Assembly: GCA_018399975.1 (NCBI GenBank)
Contig: JAGYNU010000006.1
Span: 1-33,412 of the forward strand
DNA from: Candidatus Omnitrophota bacterium
GTDB taxonomy: Bacteria > Omnitrophota > Gorgyraeia > M55B152
Length of the DNA: 33,412 bases
Direction of reading: 5' to 3'
Shown: piece after piece, positions 14,178 through 24,500 of the stretch
Layout of the letters: every line of letters begins with the position of its first letter
How positions within the stretch are numbered: the stretch's first letter is position 1
Position numbers and translations under genes: made by a program
The notes under the pieces: generated by a model
Told to the model about the DNA's origin: nothing
What the model saw: the letters and a program-made list of their open reading frames with translations, nothing else
Databases searched by the model: none

Positions 14178-15455
14178 ATGGATAAAGTTACAATATTAGG
14201 AGCAGGCCTTGCTGGATTAAGTTGTGCTTATCATTTAAATCGAGAATATGAAATTTATGAAAAACAATCAAAAATTGGTGGTTTATGTAAGTCAAAAAAA
14301 ATAAACGGTTTTACATTTGACTATGATGGACACTTGTTGCATTTTAAAAAATCTTATGTTAAAAATTTACTTTATGGTTTATTAAATAATAAATTAGTTA
14401 AGCATAAGAGAGAATCTCTTATATATTCTCATAATACATATACTAAATATCCTTTCCAGGCAAAATTATATGGCTTACCAAATTCAGTAATTCAAGAATG
14501 TTTAGAAGGTTTAATAAAATCTAAGTTTGTCTCTGCTAAAAATAGCAATTTTAAAAATTGGGTATTAATGAATTTTGGCGAAGGTATTGCTGAACATTTT
14601 ATGATACCATATAATGAAAAATTTTGGACAGTACCATTAAATGAATTGACTGCAGATTGGGTGGATGGATTTATTCCTGTTCCTGACATAAAAGAAATTT
14701 TAAACGGTATATTACAGCCAGATGAAACAGAGTTTGGTTATAATGTGAATTTTTGGTATCCATCTCAAGGGGGTATCGAAAATATTTCTAAAGCTCTTGG
14801 ACAGAGATTAAATAATTTAAATATATCAAGCAAGGCAGAAATTGTAGATTTAGATAAAAGGCAAATTTATTTTAATAACAAAAAAAAAATTCATTATAAT
14901 AGACTTATATCTACTATTCCTCTTCCCAATTTAGTTGATATTATAAAACCTGTTGGTTCGAAAATTAAAGAAGCATCGCGTAATTTAAAATTTACTTCTG
15001 TTTATGTGTTAAATTTTGGTATTAAGAAAAAAATATTTCCAGGAGTTCATTGGATTTATTTTCCTTCTAAAGAATATCCATTTTACAGAATAGGATTTCC
15101 TCACAATTTTTCTTCTGAACTTGTCCCTTCAGGGTGTTCTTCTGTTTATGTGGAATTTTCTTATTCTAAAAATAGGTTGTTGGATAAAAACAAAATAGAA
15201 AATAAAACGATTGAAAAATTAAAGCAACTAAGCATAATTGATTCTGAAAAGGAAATAATAGAGATTTTACCAATGGATATAAAATATGGATATGTTTTAT
15301 ATGATAAGGATTACAGTAAGGCGAGAGATACTATAATAAGTTTTCTAAAAAATAATGGTATAAATACACTTGGCAGATATGGTAATTGGGAGTATAAGTC
15401 TATGGAGGATGTTATATTAGATGGTAAAAAAATGGCTGAAGAGTTGAATAACTGA
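14178..15455 (+). CDS. FAD-dependent oxidoreductase, UDP-galactopyranose-mutase-like
   Basis: Flavoprotein likely acting on a nucleotide sugar or related glycan precursor. The 425 residues start with a Rossmann dinucleotide motif (VTILGAGLAGLSCAYHL) and the acidic residue plus GGLCKS turn (YEIYEKQSKIGGLCKS). F-D-Y-D-G-H-L-L-H-F and the NEKFWTVPLNELTADW region follow, as in UDP-galactopyranose mutase/protoporphyrinogen-oxidase-like proteins. At the C-terminus, LGRYGNWEYKSMEDVILDGKKMAEEL matches the FAD-closing segment. It opens the glycan cluster. Strict identity as Glf is not certain because this superfamily includes many uncharacterised amine-oxidase-like members. Confidence 0.75.
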   Translation: MDKVTILGAGLAGLSCAYHLNREYEIYEKQSKIGGLCKSKKINGFTFDYDGHLLHFKKSYVKNLLYGLLNNKLVKHKRESLIYSHNTYTKYPFQAKLYGLPNSVIQECLEGLIKSKFVSAKNSNFKNWVLMNFGEGIAEHFMIPYNEKFWTVPLNELTADWVDGFIPVPDIKEILNGILQPDETEFGYNVNFWYPSQGGIENISKALGQRLNNLNISSKAEIVDLDKRQIYFNNKKKIHYNRLISTIPLPNLVDIIKPVGSKIKEASRNLKFTSVYVLNFGIKKKIFPGVHWIYFPSKEYPFYRIGFPHNFSSELVPSGCSSVYVEFSYSKNRLLDKNKIENKTIEKLKQLSIIDSEKEIIEILPMDIKYGYVLYDKDYSKARDTIISFLKNNGINTLGRYGNWEYKSMEDVILDGKKMAEELNN

Positions 15456-15472
15456 CAAGTTTCAAGCTGCAG

Positions 15473-15495
15473 ACCTCAAGTTGCCAGTTTGAGGT
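15473..15495 (+). terminator. Possible weak hairpin after the flavoprotein gene
   Basis: ACCTCAA (15473-15479) pairs with TTGAGGT (15489-15495) around a 9-nt loop. There is no T-tract, so a Rho-independent terminator is doubtful. The following bases contain TGTAGCT, TGTAGTA and TGTAGTT words, the reverse complement of the AGCTACA heptamer family, so the hairpin may be repeat-derived. Confidence 0.3.
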
Positions 15496-15543
15496 TTGGG
15501 AGCATATGTAGCTTGTAGTATAAAATTTGTAGTTTGATAATAT

Positions 15544-16491
15544 ATGGATATTTCTGTAATAATTCCTACTTATAATAGAAGTGAAAAATTAAAAAAATGT
15601 ATTGATTCTATTTTAGTACAGGATTTTTCAAAAAAAAAATATGAAATAATTGTTGTTGACGATTGTTCTAATGATAATAGCATCAATATCTTAAAAGATT
15701 TTGAATTACAAAATCAAAATTTAAAGTATAAAGTATTATCGAAAAGAAAAGGCCCTGGGAATGCAAGGAATCTTGGAGTTGAATTTTCTTCGGGGGACAT
15801 TTTGGTTTTTACAGATAGCGATTGTATATTAGATAAAAATTATTTAAATACTGTTTTAGAATTACATAATAAAAATAGAGATTGCAGTGTCATAGGTGGA
15901 TATACATATACAAATTCATTTAACTTAAAATCGCAGATAATTCAATTTATGAGCAATAGTGCGATTTTTAATAAAATTTGTAAGAAAAAAGAAATAATAT
16001 TTTTCCCGACTTGCAATGTTTCTTTTAAGAAAAATGTTTTTATCAGTAAAAAATTTGATAAAATTTTTCAATATCCAGGAGGAGAAGATTTAGAATTTTT
16101 TTGGCGGTTATATAAAGCCGGATATAAATTTTTATACAGTAACAAATTTAGAGTGTATCACAATCAAGATGTTACTTTTAAGCAGTTTATGTATCGTCCG
16201 TTTTTATATGGGAAAGAAAATTTTATTGTAAAAAAAATTCATAATGACCATCCTGCACTTAGAGATTTAAATACTGATAATATTATTAAATATTTATATA
16301 GTGTAATAAAAGAAATCATTAGAAGTCCTTTTTTATCTATTTCATTAGCAAAAAAGTTTAATAATGAGAAAAATGGAAAATCACACTTGGTACTTTTCAT
16401 AAGTATGTTTTATTTTTTTTTATTTAGGATAATATATTTGTTTGGTAATTTAGTGCAAACAATAAAATATTTACTTCATGCCACATTTTAA
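15544..16491 (+). CDS. Family 2 glycosyltransferase
   Basis: GT-A fold transferase that adds a sugar from a nucleotide donor to a membrane-bound acceptor. The 315 residues contain ISVIIPTYNRSEKLKKCI at the N-terminus and VVDDCSNDNS. The metal-binding DSD lies in VFTDSDCI near residue 90, and the catalytic-base region is GGEDLEFFWRLYKAGY. A C-terminal hydrophobic stretch (about 280-300) suggests membrane attachment. No Shine-Dalgarno is seen. The donor sugar cannot be deduced. Confidence 0.88.
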   Translation: MDISVIIPTYNRSEKLKKCIDSILVQDFSKKKYEIIVVDDCSNDNSINILKDFELQNQNLKYKVLSKRKGPGNARNLGVEFSSGDILVFTDSDCILDKNYLNTVLELHNKNRDCSVIGGYTYTNSFNLKSQIIQFMSNSAIFNKICKKKEIIFFPTCNVSFKKNVFISKKFDKIFQYPGGEDLEFFWRLYKAGYKFLYSNKFRVYHNQDVTFKQFMYRPFLYGKENFIVKKIHNDHPALRDLNTDNIIKYLYSVIKEIIRSPFLSISLAKKFNNEKNGKSHLVLFISMFYFFLFRIIYLFGNLVQTIKYLLHATF

Positions 16492-16590
16492 GCTTATAAT
16501 TTATTAATTTTATTAACCTGATTATCTATTTTTCCCTTAAAACAGAATAAAGTGTATTATTTATAAAATGGAATATTCATAGATTATAGT

Positions 16591-18048
16591 ATGAAATTTG
16601 CATTAGTATTTAATCCATTTAAATATAAACTTCATGAAGAAAATTTAAAAATAGTTCAGAAATATTTTGGATTATTCCCGCCTTTAAGTTTAACGTGGCC
16701 AGCTGCTATTGCGGAGCAGCATGGACATCAAGTAATATTAATCGATGCTAGAACCTTAGGTTTAACAAAGGAAGAAGTTTTGGATAGATTAATACAATTC
16801 CAACCTGATATAATGGGTTTTATGATGACTACCTATATGTATAGGGAAACATTAGAATGGATAGTGTATTTTAAAAAAAGGCTAAAAATTCCAGTTGTAA
16901 TAGGGGGATATAATCTAAGAGTATATCCTAAGGAATCTATTATGCCGGGTGAAATAGATTTTGGTGTGGTAAATTCTTCTCTTTATACCATACCAGAGTT
17001 ATTTAAACAATTAGAATCAGAAAGAAGGTTTGATGATGTTCCAGGTTTAGTATATAAAGAAAAAGGGGAAATTATACAGACTCCATCTCTTAAACCCGAG
17101 GAAAGATTTGAAGATTATCCTAATCCTGCTAGACATTTATTACCAAACGAACTATATGCAGAATTTCCTACTGAAAGAAGAAATTTTACTGCTATGGTTA
17201 CAAGTAAAGGTTGTCCGATGAGATGTAAATTTTGTGAAGCAGGTAGGACTTATTATAATCCTAGAAGTGCTAAAAAAGTAGTAGATGAGATTCAAGAATG
17301 TTATTATAAGTATAATATAAAAGAAATAGATATATTTGATTATGAATTTTTAATCGATAGAAAGAGAGCTTTAGATATATGTAAGAGATTGCAAGAAAAA
17401 AAGATGGATATTACATGGGCTTGTAGGAGTAGAATAGATTCTGTAGATGAAAAATTATTACAAGAGATGAAAAATGCGGGATGTTGCAGAATATATTATG
17501 GAGTGGAATCTGGTAATCAAAACACATTAGATGAACTTAATAAGGGGATAACTGTAAAGCAGATAAAGGATAATATAAGACTTACTAAAGAAATTGGTAT
17601 AAAAACATTAGGATTTATTTTAATTGGTGTTCCAGGAGAAACTAAACAGACAATTAAGAATAATTTAAGATTTGCTAAAAGTTTAGATTTAGATTATGTG
17701 CAGTTTTCGAAACTAACTGCGAAACCACTAACTGATATGTGGAAACAATTAGTAAAAGATACAAATTATGATTATTGGAAAGAATATATTTTAGGTAATA
17801 CAGTGGAAAGACCTTTACCGAGGCCTTGGACTAAATTAAGTAATAAAGAAATAGATGAATTAACAAAAAGATGTTATATAAGTTATTACTTCCGGCCTTT
17901 GTTTTTATTAAAAGCGGTTCTAGAGATTAAATCTTTTAAAGAGTTTAAACGTAAGTTTTTTGCTTTTTGGGATATGCTATTTAAACAGGAAAATGTGTCG
18001 AAAGTTGATGGGAAATTCGAGGCATTTAACGAAAATAAGTTTTTTTAA
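16591..18048 (+). CDS. B12-binding-domain radical SAM protein
   Basis: Predicted iron-sulfur SAM enzyme with an N-terminal cobalamin-binding-like domain (about residues 1-150: FPPLSLTWPAAIAEQHGHQVILIDARTLGL, VVIGGYNLRVYP). The radical SAM core carries Cys208, Cys212 and Cys215 (CPMRCKFC). The 485-residue length and the VESGNQNTLDELNKGI/GFILIGVPGET stretches fit the BchE/HpnJ-like class that often alters lipids, hopanoids or other hydrophobic substrates. The reaction is unknown (methylation, ring formation or rearrangement are all known in the family). It sits between a GT2 and a SPASM-type radical SAM gene, without a Shine-Dalgarno, so a glycolipid substrate is plausible. Confidence 0.85.
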   Translation: MKFALVFNPFKYKLHEENLKIVQKYFGLFPPLSLTWPAAIAEQHGHQVILIDARTLGLTKEEVLDRLIQFQPDIMGFMMTTYMYRETLEWIVYFKKRLKIPVVIGGYNLRVYPKESIMPGEIDFGVVNSSLYTIPELFKQLESERRFDDVPGLVYKEKGEIIQTPSLKPEERFEDYPNPARHLLPNELYAEFPTERRNFTAMVTSKGCPMRCKFCEAGRTYYNPRSAKKVVDEIQECYYKYNIKEIDIFDYEFLIDRKRALDICKRLQEKKMDITWACRSRIDSVDEKLLQEMKNAGCCRIYYGVESGNQNTLDELNKGITVKQIKDNIRLTKEIGIKTLGFILIGVPGETKQTIKNNLRFAKSLDLDYVQFSKLTAKPLTDMWKQLVKDTNYDYWKEYILGNTVERPLPRPWTKLSNKEIDELTKRCYISYYFRPLFLLKAVLEIKSFKEFKRKFFAFWDMLFKQENVSKVDGKFEAFNENKFF

Positions 18049-18189
18049 TTTAAAAATGCAAATAAGAAGAAATCATTTATCATATTATGGCTAAATACAG
18101 GGTCAGGTGTTTATAAGGTTAAATTTTATAAGTTTGTATAATTGAGTAGGTAGATGTATTGTATGTATATAATATGAGAGTTATATAGA

Positions 18190-19191
18190 ATGATAGATTC
18201 AAAATTTAAGTTTTTTTATTTATTTAAAATTGCTTTTAATTTACTTAAAGCCAAGTTTTTCAATAAAAGCATTCCTTTGTTTATTGGTTGGGGAATAACA
18301 GATAAATGTAATTATCATTGCCGTTATTGCTATATACCTGATATTAAACGGGAGAAAGAATTATCTACAAGCGAAGTTTTTACGATAATAGATGGATTAG
18401 CTAAATTGGGAACAGTACGGATAAATCTTACTGGTGGTGAGCCTTTACTTAGAAAAGATATTGGTGGAATAGTAAAATATATAAGGAATAAGGGAATTCA
18501 TGTGGGAATGAATTCAAATGGTTCTTTGGTTCCGCAAAAAATTAATGTGTTGAAGAATATAGATATTCTTATGTTAAGTTTTGATGGGCCTAAAAAGATT
18601 CAGGATAGACAAAGACAGCCTGGTTCTTATGAAGATATTGTAAATGCATTAAAATTAGCAGGAAAATATAATATAAAAGTAATACTTTATACAGTATTAA
18701 CGAAGGATAATATAAAATATGTAAATTATATATTAGATTTTGCCAAGCAATTTAAGACATATGTAATGTTTTCTCCAGTTAACCAATTTCCTTTTCAAGA
18801 AAAGCAAAGAAATAATTCTTTTTATGTTCCTATAGATGTTTATAAAAAAACAATTAAAAAATTAATCCATTATAAAAAACAAGGTAATTCCTGTATTGTT
18901 AATTCTTTAACTGGTTTAAGACATCTTTATGATTGGCCGCATCATAGAAAAATAAATTGTGCTGCGGCTAAAATATACTATCGTATTCAACCAGATGGAG
19001 ATGTATATGGCTGTGGAAACTTTGTATCTAAATCTTCTAAAGTAAATTGTCTAAGATTAGGTGTAGAAAAAGCATTGAGAGGAATTAATATTAATCCTTG
19101 TGAAAATTGTTGGTGTGCCAACAGAGTAGAAATGAATTTTGTTTGGTCTTTGTATCCCGAAGCAGTTTTTAATGCTATTAAGTTATTATAA
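18190..19191 (+). CDS. Radical SAM/SPASM-domain protein
   Basis: A 333-residue radical SAM enzyme with Cys40, Cys44 and Cys47 (CNYHCRYC) and the LTGGEPLLRKDI motif. The C-terminal Cys-rich region (INCAAAKIYYRIQPDGDVYGCGNF, then CENCWC) fits a SPASM/twitch domain binding auxiliary iron-sulfur clusters. Such enzymes usually modify peptides or proteins, or mature sugars or cofactors. No precursor-peptide gene is evident beside it. The N-terminal 25 residues are hydrophobic and basic, possibly membrane-associated. It is tightly coupled to the next gene (2-bp gap). The 141-bp spacer upstream is AT-rich and shows nothing clear. Confidence 0.85.
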   Translation: MIDSKFKFFYLFKIAFNLLKAKFFNKSIPLFIGWGITDKCNYHCRYCYIPDIKREKELSTSEVFTIIDGLAKLGTVRINLTGGEPLLRKDIGGIVKYIRNKGIHVGMNSNGSLVPQKINVLKNIDILMLSFDGPKKIQDRQRQPGSYEDIVNALKLAGKYNIKVILYTVLTKDNIKYVNYILDFAKQFKTYVMFSPVNQFPFQEKQRNNSFYVPIDVYKKTIKKLIHYKKQGNSCIVNSLTGLRHLYDWPHHRKINCAAAKIYYRIQPDGDVYGCGNFVSKSSKVNCLRLGVEKALRGININPCENCWCANRVEMNFVWSLYPEAVFNAIKLL

Positions 19192-19193
19192 AA

Positions 19194-20135
19194 ATGGAGA
19201 ATTTATTAAAAACTATATTTATTGTTATAATTACTATTGCTATATTTTGTGTTCTTTTTTATAAAATAGATTTTGATGAAGTAAAAAATATAATGGCTTC
19301 TGTAAATATTAAATTGTTTATATTAGCTTCGTCTATTTCAATTTTTGTAAATCTTTTTTTAGGAACAGATAAATGGAGGAGGATACTTAAAAATTTAAGT
19401 CTTTCTATTTCATTTAAGGAATTATTTTTTATAATGGTAGCATCAAATCCTGTTAAATTTGTTTTGCCTTTTAAATTTGGTGAAATCAGCAAGGTATTAT
19501 ATTTAAGTAGAATTAAGCGATTCAAATTTGCTAAAGCTCTTAGTTCGGTTATCTTTGATAAATTTCTAAATTTGTTAGGAACAATAATACTTTTAGCCGC
19601 TGGGCTTTTTTTATTTAAAATAAATATAATTTTAAAATTAGTTGTGTATTTTATAATTGCTATGTTAATAATAGTAACATTTGATATGAAACGATTGCGT
19701 TTGATAATATTTAATTGGATTGAAGGTTTAAATTTAAAAATTTATGAATTTGTTAAGCAACTATTTAGTGCCATAGGAGAAATTAAGTTAAATAAAAAAA
19801 TAAACTTGGGGGGGTATGCTATTTTTTTTCAAGCTTCAGAATTGCTTAATGCTTATATTTTATCTAAAGCATTAAGAATAGAGTTGCCTATAATTGTGAT
19901 ACTGTTATTTATTCCTTTAATAATATTGATTGGCAATATTCCAATAACTATGTCTGGTTTAGGAATGAGAGAAGTAGCAATGCTAATATTTTTGGCGCAA
20001 TATGAAACTTCTGCAAAACTTCTTAGTTTTTCATTAATGCTTTCTTTTGTGGAATATGTATTACCAGCTTTTTTTGGTTTATTTTTTTTAAAAAAATATT
20101 TATATGATTTAGTGTTTAAAAAATTGAAAGTTTAA
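19194..20135 (+). CDS. COG0392-type polytopic membrane protein (lysylphosphatidylglycerol synthase TM / AglD-like)
   Basis: A 313-residue integral membrane protein with about eight hydrophobic segments. It carries the family motif MSGLGMREVAMLIFLAQY near residues 258-275 and the NPVKFVLPFKFGEISKVLYLSR loop (about 83-104). This is the UPF0104/COG0392 family, whose members include the flippase part of MprF and archaeal AglD. In glycan clusters they are thought to move or use lipid-linked sugars. It lacks the soluble aminoacyl-transferase domain of MprF. A second member occurs at 29763-30692. Confidence 0.82.
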   Translation: MENLLKTIFIVIITIAIFCVLFYKIDFDEVKNIMASVNIKLFILASSISIFVNLFLGTDKWRRILKNLSLSISFKELFFIMVASNPVKFVLPFKFGEISKVLYLSRIKRFKFAKALSSVIFDKFLNLLGTIILLAAGLFLFKINIILKLVVYFIIAMLIIVTFDMKRLRLIIFNWIEGLNLKIYEFVKQLFSAIGEIKLNKKINLGGYAIFFQASELLNAYILSKALRIELPIIVILLFIPLIILIGNIPITMSGLGMREVAMLIFLAQYETSAKLLSFSLMLSFVEYVLPAFFGLFFLKKYLYDLVFKKLKV

Positions 20136-20158
20136 TTAAAGTAAAATCTGTTTATAAT

Positions 20159-21376
20159 ATGGAAATAAAGATTATAAGAAAAATGGATTATTGGTTAGGT
20201 ATACCAATCTGTTTTTTACTTACTATTATTTATAAATTACAAAAAATTTTTATTAATAAAATATTTATCGATATTGAACCAAAGAGAATAATGTTTTTAG
20301 AGCTTTCTGAAATGGGAAGTGCGATATTAGCTTATCCTGCAATGGAAAAGGTTTTAAAAACATATCCGGGAGCAAAGCTTTATTTTTGGATTTTTAAAAG
20401 GAATCAAGATAGTGTGCATATATTGGATTTAATACCTAAAGATAATGTAATTATTATGAGAGATAGGAATATTTTTGTTTTATTAATGGATACTATAAGA
20501 AATATAATAACAATTAGAAAGCAGAAGATTGATGTAATTTTCGATTTAGGTCTTTTTTCGCGTTTTACTGCAATATTGAGTTATTTATCTGGAGCTAAAT
20601 ATAGGACAGGATATTATAGATTTTCTTTGGAAGGTTTATATAAAGGTAATCTTTATACACATAATGTTAAATATAATCCATATTTGCATATTTCTTTAAA
20701 TTTTTTGTTTCTTGTGGAGTCTTTAAAATTTCCTGTTAGACAAATTCCATTACCTAAAAAAGTATTAGATGGTTCTAAAATTTTCTTACCTAAAATTAAG
20801 ACGGATAAAAAAGGAGAAAAAAATATATTTAATAAGCTAACATCAATTAGTAGTGAATTTAGCAAAAAGAATAAGATAGTAGTTGTTAATCCAGGAACAA
20901 GTAAACTTTTACCTTTACGGCAATGGCCAATAGATAAGTATATAAAACTTATAAGGTTGCTTTTGAATAACTCATATATTTTTGTAGTTTTAATAGGAGA
21001 TGAATATGATTTTAGTACTATAGAAGATATGATTTTTAAAATAAACAGTAAAAAATGTATAAATCTAAGTGGAAGAACAAATTTAAATGATTTAGTTGAT
21101 TTATTTAATATTGCGAATCTTTTTATTACCCATGACAGTGGGCCTGCTCATGTAGCTGCTTTATCCAAGGTAAATATGATAGTGTTATTTGGCCCGGAAA
21201 CGCCTAAACTCTATGCTCCATTAACTGAAAATGTTAGAATATTGTATAAGAAGTTTTCTTGCAGTCCTTGTGTTTCAGCATATAATTACCGTAATTCTAT
21301 GTGTGATGATAATAAATGTATGCAGGCTATAAAAGTGAAAGAAGTTTATGATATCGCCATGGAATATTTGTGCTAA
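20159..21376 (+). CDS. Family 9 (heptosyltransferase-like) glycosyltransferase
   Basis: GT-B fold enzyme of the ADP-heptose:LPS heptosyltransferase family. The 405 residues include a hydrophobic N-terminal segment (about 12-32) that may anchor it to the membrane. RIMFLELSEMGSAILAYPAM marks the N-terminal domain start. The GT9 signatures are VVVNPGTSKLLPLRQWPIDKY and FITHDSGPAHVAALSKVNMIVLFGPETP. Near the C-terminus, CSPCVSAYNYRNSMCDDNKC holds four Cys, a common GT9 pattern. This supports an LPS- or lipid-linked glycan pathway. Donor sugar unknown. Confidence 0.88.
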   Translation: MEIKIIRKMDYWLGIPICFLLTIIYKLQKIFINKIFIDIEPKRIMFLELSEMGSAILAYPAMEKVLKTYPGAKLYFWIFKRNQDSVHILDLIPKDNVIIMRDRNIFVLLMDTIRNIITIRKQKIDVIFDLGLFSRFTAILSYLSGAKYRTGYYRFSLEGLYKGNLYTHNVKYNPYLHISLNFLFLVESLKFPVRQIPLPKKVLDGSKIFLPKIKTDKKGEKNIFNKLTSISSEFSKKNKIVVVNPGTSKLLPLRQWPIDKYIKLIRLLLNNSYIFVVLIGDEYDFSTIEDMIFKINSKKCINLSGRTNLNDLVDLFNIANLFITHDSGPAHVAALSKVNMIVLFGPETPKLYAPLTENVRILYKKFSCSPCVSAYNYRNSMCDDNKCMQAIKVKEVYDIAMEYLC

Positions 21377-21398
21377 TTTTAAATATAAAAATAAATAG

Positions 21399-21441
21399 TA
21401 TTTTATGATAAAAATACAAAAAATTTGTTTTTCATAAAATA
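21399..21441 (+). terminator. AT-only hairpin after the GT9 gene
   Basis: TATTTTATGA (21399-21408) plus AAAAA (21410-21414) pairs with TTTTTCATAAAATA (21428-21441). This gives about 14 bp with a one-base bulge and a 13-nt loop. It begins 23 bp after the GT9 stop. The stem has almost no GC and no following T-run, so termination is uncertain. It could mark the break before the giant fusion gene. The rest of the 162-bp spacer is AT-rich. Confidence 0.35.
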
Positions 21442-21538
21442 TAATGTTAAAATTTAAACGGATTTTAATGAATTTAATATTTGTATTATAATAAATTTTT
21501 TATCAGGAATGTAGCCGTGGGATTGGTTATAATAAATT

Positions 21539-24500
21539 ATGAAAAAACCTACAGTTTCAATAGTTATTGTGAATTATAATGGCGAGTATTTTTTAGAACC
21601 TTGTCTTAAATCTGTATTTAACTTAAATTATCCTAAGACTAAATTAGAAATTATAGTGGTGGATAACGGTTCTACGGATGGTTCTATCGATTTAATAAAA
21701 AAACAATTTCCCAAGGTTAAGATAATAGAAAACGATGTAAATAATTATTGCAAAGCTAATAACTTAGGAATTAAAGAATCAAAAAGCGATTATATTGCAT
21801 TTTTGAATAATGATACTGAAGTGGATAAGAATTGGTTAATTGAATTGATTAAAATAATTGAGGAAGATTCAAAAATAGGCGCAGTAGGAAGTAAAATATT
21901 ATATCCAAATGGTCAGATATCAAATGTAGGGCATTTTGGGCTTCCTAATTTCTATTGGGGTGAGAAAGGTGCATTTGAAAATGCCGATCAATTTGCAAAT
22001 ATTGAAGAAAGAAATAGTTTATGTGGAGTAGCTGTGCTTTATCCTAAAAGAATTTTTGGGAAAGTAGGTTGTTTTGATGAAGATTTTATTATTTATATGG
22101 AAGATGTTGATATGTCATACAGAGTAAAACAGGGAGGGTTTAAACTCGTATATGTTCCTGATGCTATTATTAAACATTATTTTCATGGTAGTGGGGGGCA
22201 TGAGTTATCACGTTATTTTATTGAAAGAAATAGATTATTGTATTTAGCCAAGCATCATCCGCAGTTTCTTGTTTCATCTCTTTTAGGGAATGGCTACTTT
22301 ACTGTAAATAATAATATAGATTATTTAGGAAAGATTTATCAAATTATCGCTGATGTCATATTGAAACTTTTCAAACACCACTCTATCCAAAAAACTCAAA
22401 ATATTTTAAATAGACTTTTTGAAGAATTGGGAAAAATTTCAAATTATGAAAACGAAATATTAAAACAGAAAGTTAAAGAATTTAAATCTGAAGTATTAAA
22501 GAAAACAGAGGGTATTTCTGTTTTACAAGGTGATTTAAAGAAACTTAATAATAATATAATACAGAAAGATGAAGAGGTGCTGAGCATAAAAGACGAATTA
22601 AATAATAAAAATGATTTAATAAAGAAGGTAAAAGAAGACAATGCTGATAAGGATTTACAACTTCAGAAAAAACATTGTGAAATTAATAATTTGAAAGATA
22701 AATTACAAAGGATTAGGAAGAAAACAGAAGAATATGAGCAAAATATAACAAAGTTGAATGAAATAGTTCATGCAAAAAATAATGATTTATCGAATTTATG
22801 GCATGAGTTGAATTGCATAAAGAATTCAGAAGGTTATAAATTTATACTTCGACCTTTATGGAATCTTATTTTTACAACCAGAAAGTTTTTAAAGACTTTT
22901 TTTTTGATTCTTATTCTATTTTTACTAATTCCAATATTTTTATTCTTACCCGTATTTTTTTTTATAGAAGAAAAGGCCTGGGCTCTTTTTTCTTTGAAAT
23001 TTAAAAAAAACATTCCTGAAAGAAAAATAATTCCTTATAAAACACTAAAGTTAAGTGTCGTCATACCTAATTACGGAAATAAAAGAATTATTAACAGATG
23101 TCTAAAATCTTTGTTCAAATTAGAAGAGTTTGCTAAATCAGAAGATAATGAAGTAATTGTTGTAGACGATTGTAGTGCAAATGGAAGTGTCGATTTTATA
23201 AAAATTAACTTTCCTAAAGTGAGAGTAATAGAAAATAAAAAAAATATGGGGTTTGGATTCTCTTGTAATAGGGGCATTAAAGCAGCTAGAAACGAGCTTA
23301 TATTGTTACTCAATAATGATGTTTTTGTAGATAAAGGTTTTTTAAAGCCGTTAATCCGCCATTTTAAAGACGAAAGTGTTTTTTCAGTAACTCCTAAACT
23401 ATATGACTGGGATAAAAAAACATTTAAATGGGGTATGAATGTAGGAGGTTTCAAACAGGGCTATCTTAGGTTTTTCAATGAAAAAGATACAGCTTACGGA
23501 AGGAAAATTTATCATACGTCACCTACTCTTTACTCTGTAGGTGCGGCTATGTTGTTCAGGAAAAGAGATTTTTTGTGGTTAGGTGGATTTGATAGTATAT
23601 ACAAACCGTATTCCTGGGAAGACATAGACCTTTCATATAGAGCTTGGAAAAGAGGTCTCAAAGTTTTATATGAACCGAAAAGTATAATTTATCACAAAGG
23701 AAAGGCTACTATAGGTAAGTATAAGCGCGAGTTGGAAATTAAAAACGAAATAACATTTACATGTAAAAATTTTACCGATAGATCTATAATTTACAAATTT
23801 TTAAAGTATCTACCTCAAGTAACTTATAACGGGAAGACAAAATTTTTGAGGGGGTTTTTATGGGCTTTAAGATTATTGCCGATTACTTTACTGCATCGTT
23901 TTAAAGAAAGATGTTATATTGTTAGTACTGACAGAAAAATTTTGGACGGAATTAATAGTATATATAGTAGGTTTAAAAGTGAGCAAAAAAAATGTATTAA
24001 TGGAAACCATAAAAAGAATATACTTATAGTTTCCCCTGTAGTTCCTTATCCAGTTAATAGAGGGGGACAACTTAAATTATATTATTCTTTAAAGTTTCTA
24101 TCTAAAAAGTTTAATATATTGTGGGTATCTTTTTCAGAAGAAGTAAAATCTGTGGCAACAAATGAATTTTTAGGAAAAAATTGTTTGGATTACATTTTAA
24201 TTCCCCAAGATAATTTAAATAATGAAGATAATTTTAATTCTAATTTTCCTGGTATTGTAAATAAATGTTATTCTTTAAATATGAAAGAATCAATTCGGTA
24301 TATGATTGAAAAATATAATGTTGATTTAGTTCAAATAGAATTTTCTTGGTTAGCTTATTATATTAGTTTTATGAGAAGGATACCAGCTGTTTTGGTAGAA
24401 CATGATCCAACTCCTGCTTTTCCACTTAAATCTTATATGCCTTTTAATAACCAAAAGGAAAGAGCAGATGGGGCAAAAAAATGGAGGGATTTTTTAGGAA

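Noticed and set aside
15536-20161. Leaderless-transcript signature, with TATAAT-like strings next to start codons
   Set aside because: At 15544 and 20159 the box ends 0-2 nt before the ATG, too close for transcription to start at the ATG. It is better explained by AT-rich leaders.
21403-21486. Tiny frames (10 and 15 codons) upstream of the giant gene as RiPP precursors
   Set aside because: They lack a ribosome binding site, leader/core organisation or modifiable residue pattern. Frames this short are expected by chance.
21487-21533. Two TATAATAAATT boxes upstream of the giant fusion gene as promoters
   Set aside because: TATAAT at 21487-21492 and 21528-21533 have no -35 match at 16-18 bp, and such strings are common by chance in this AT-rich DNA.
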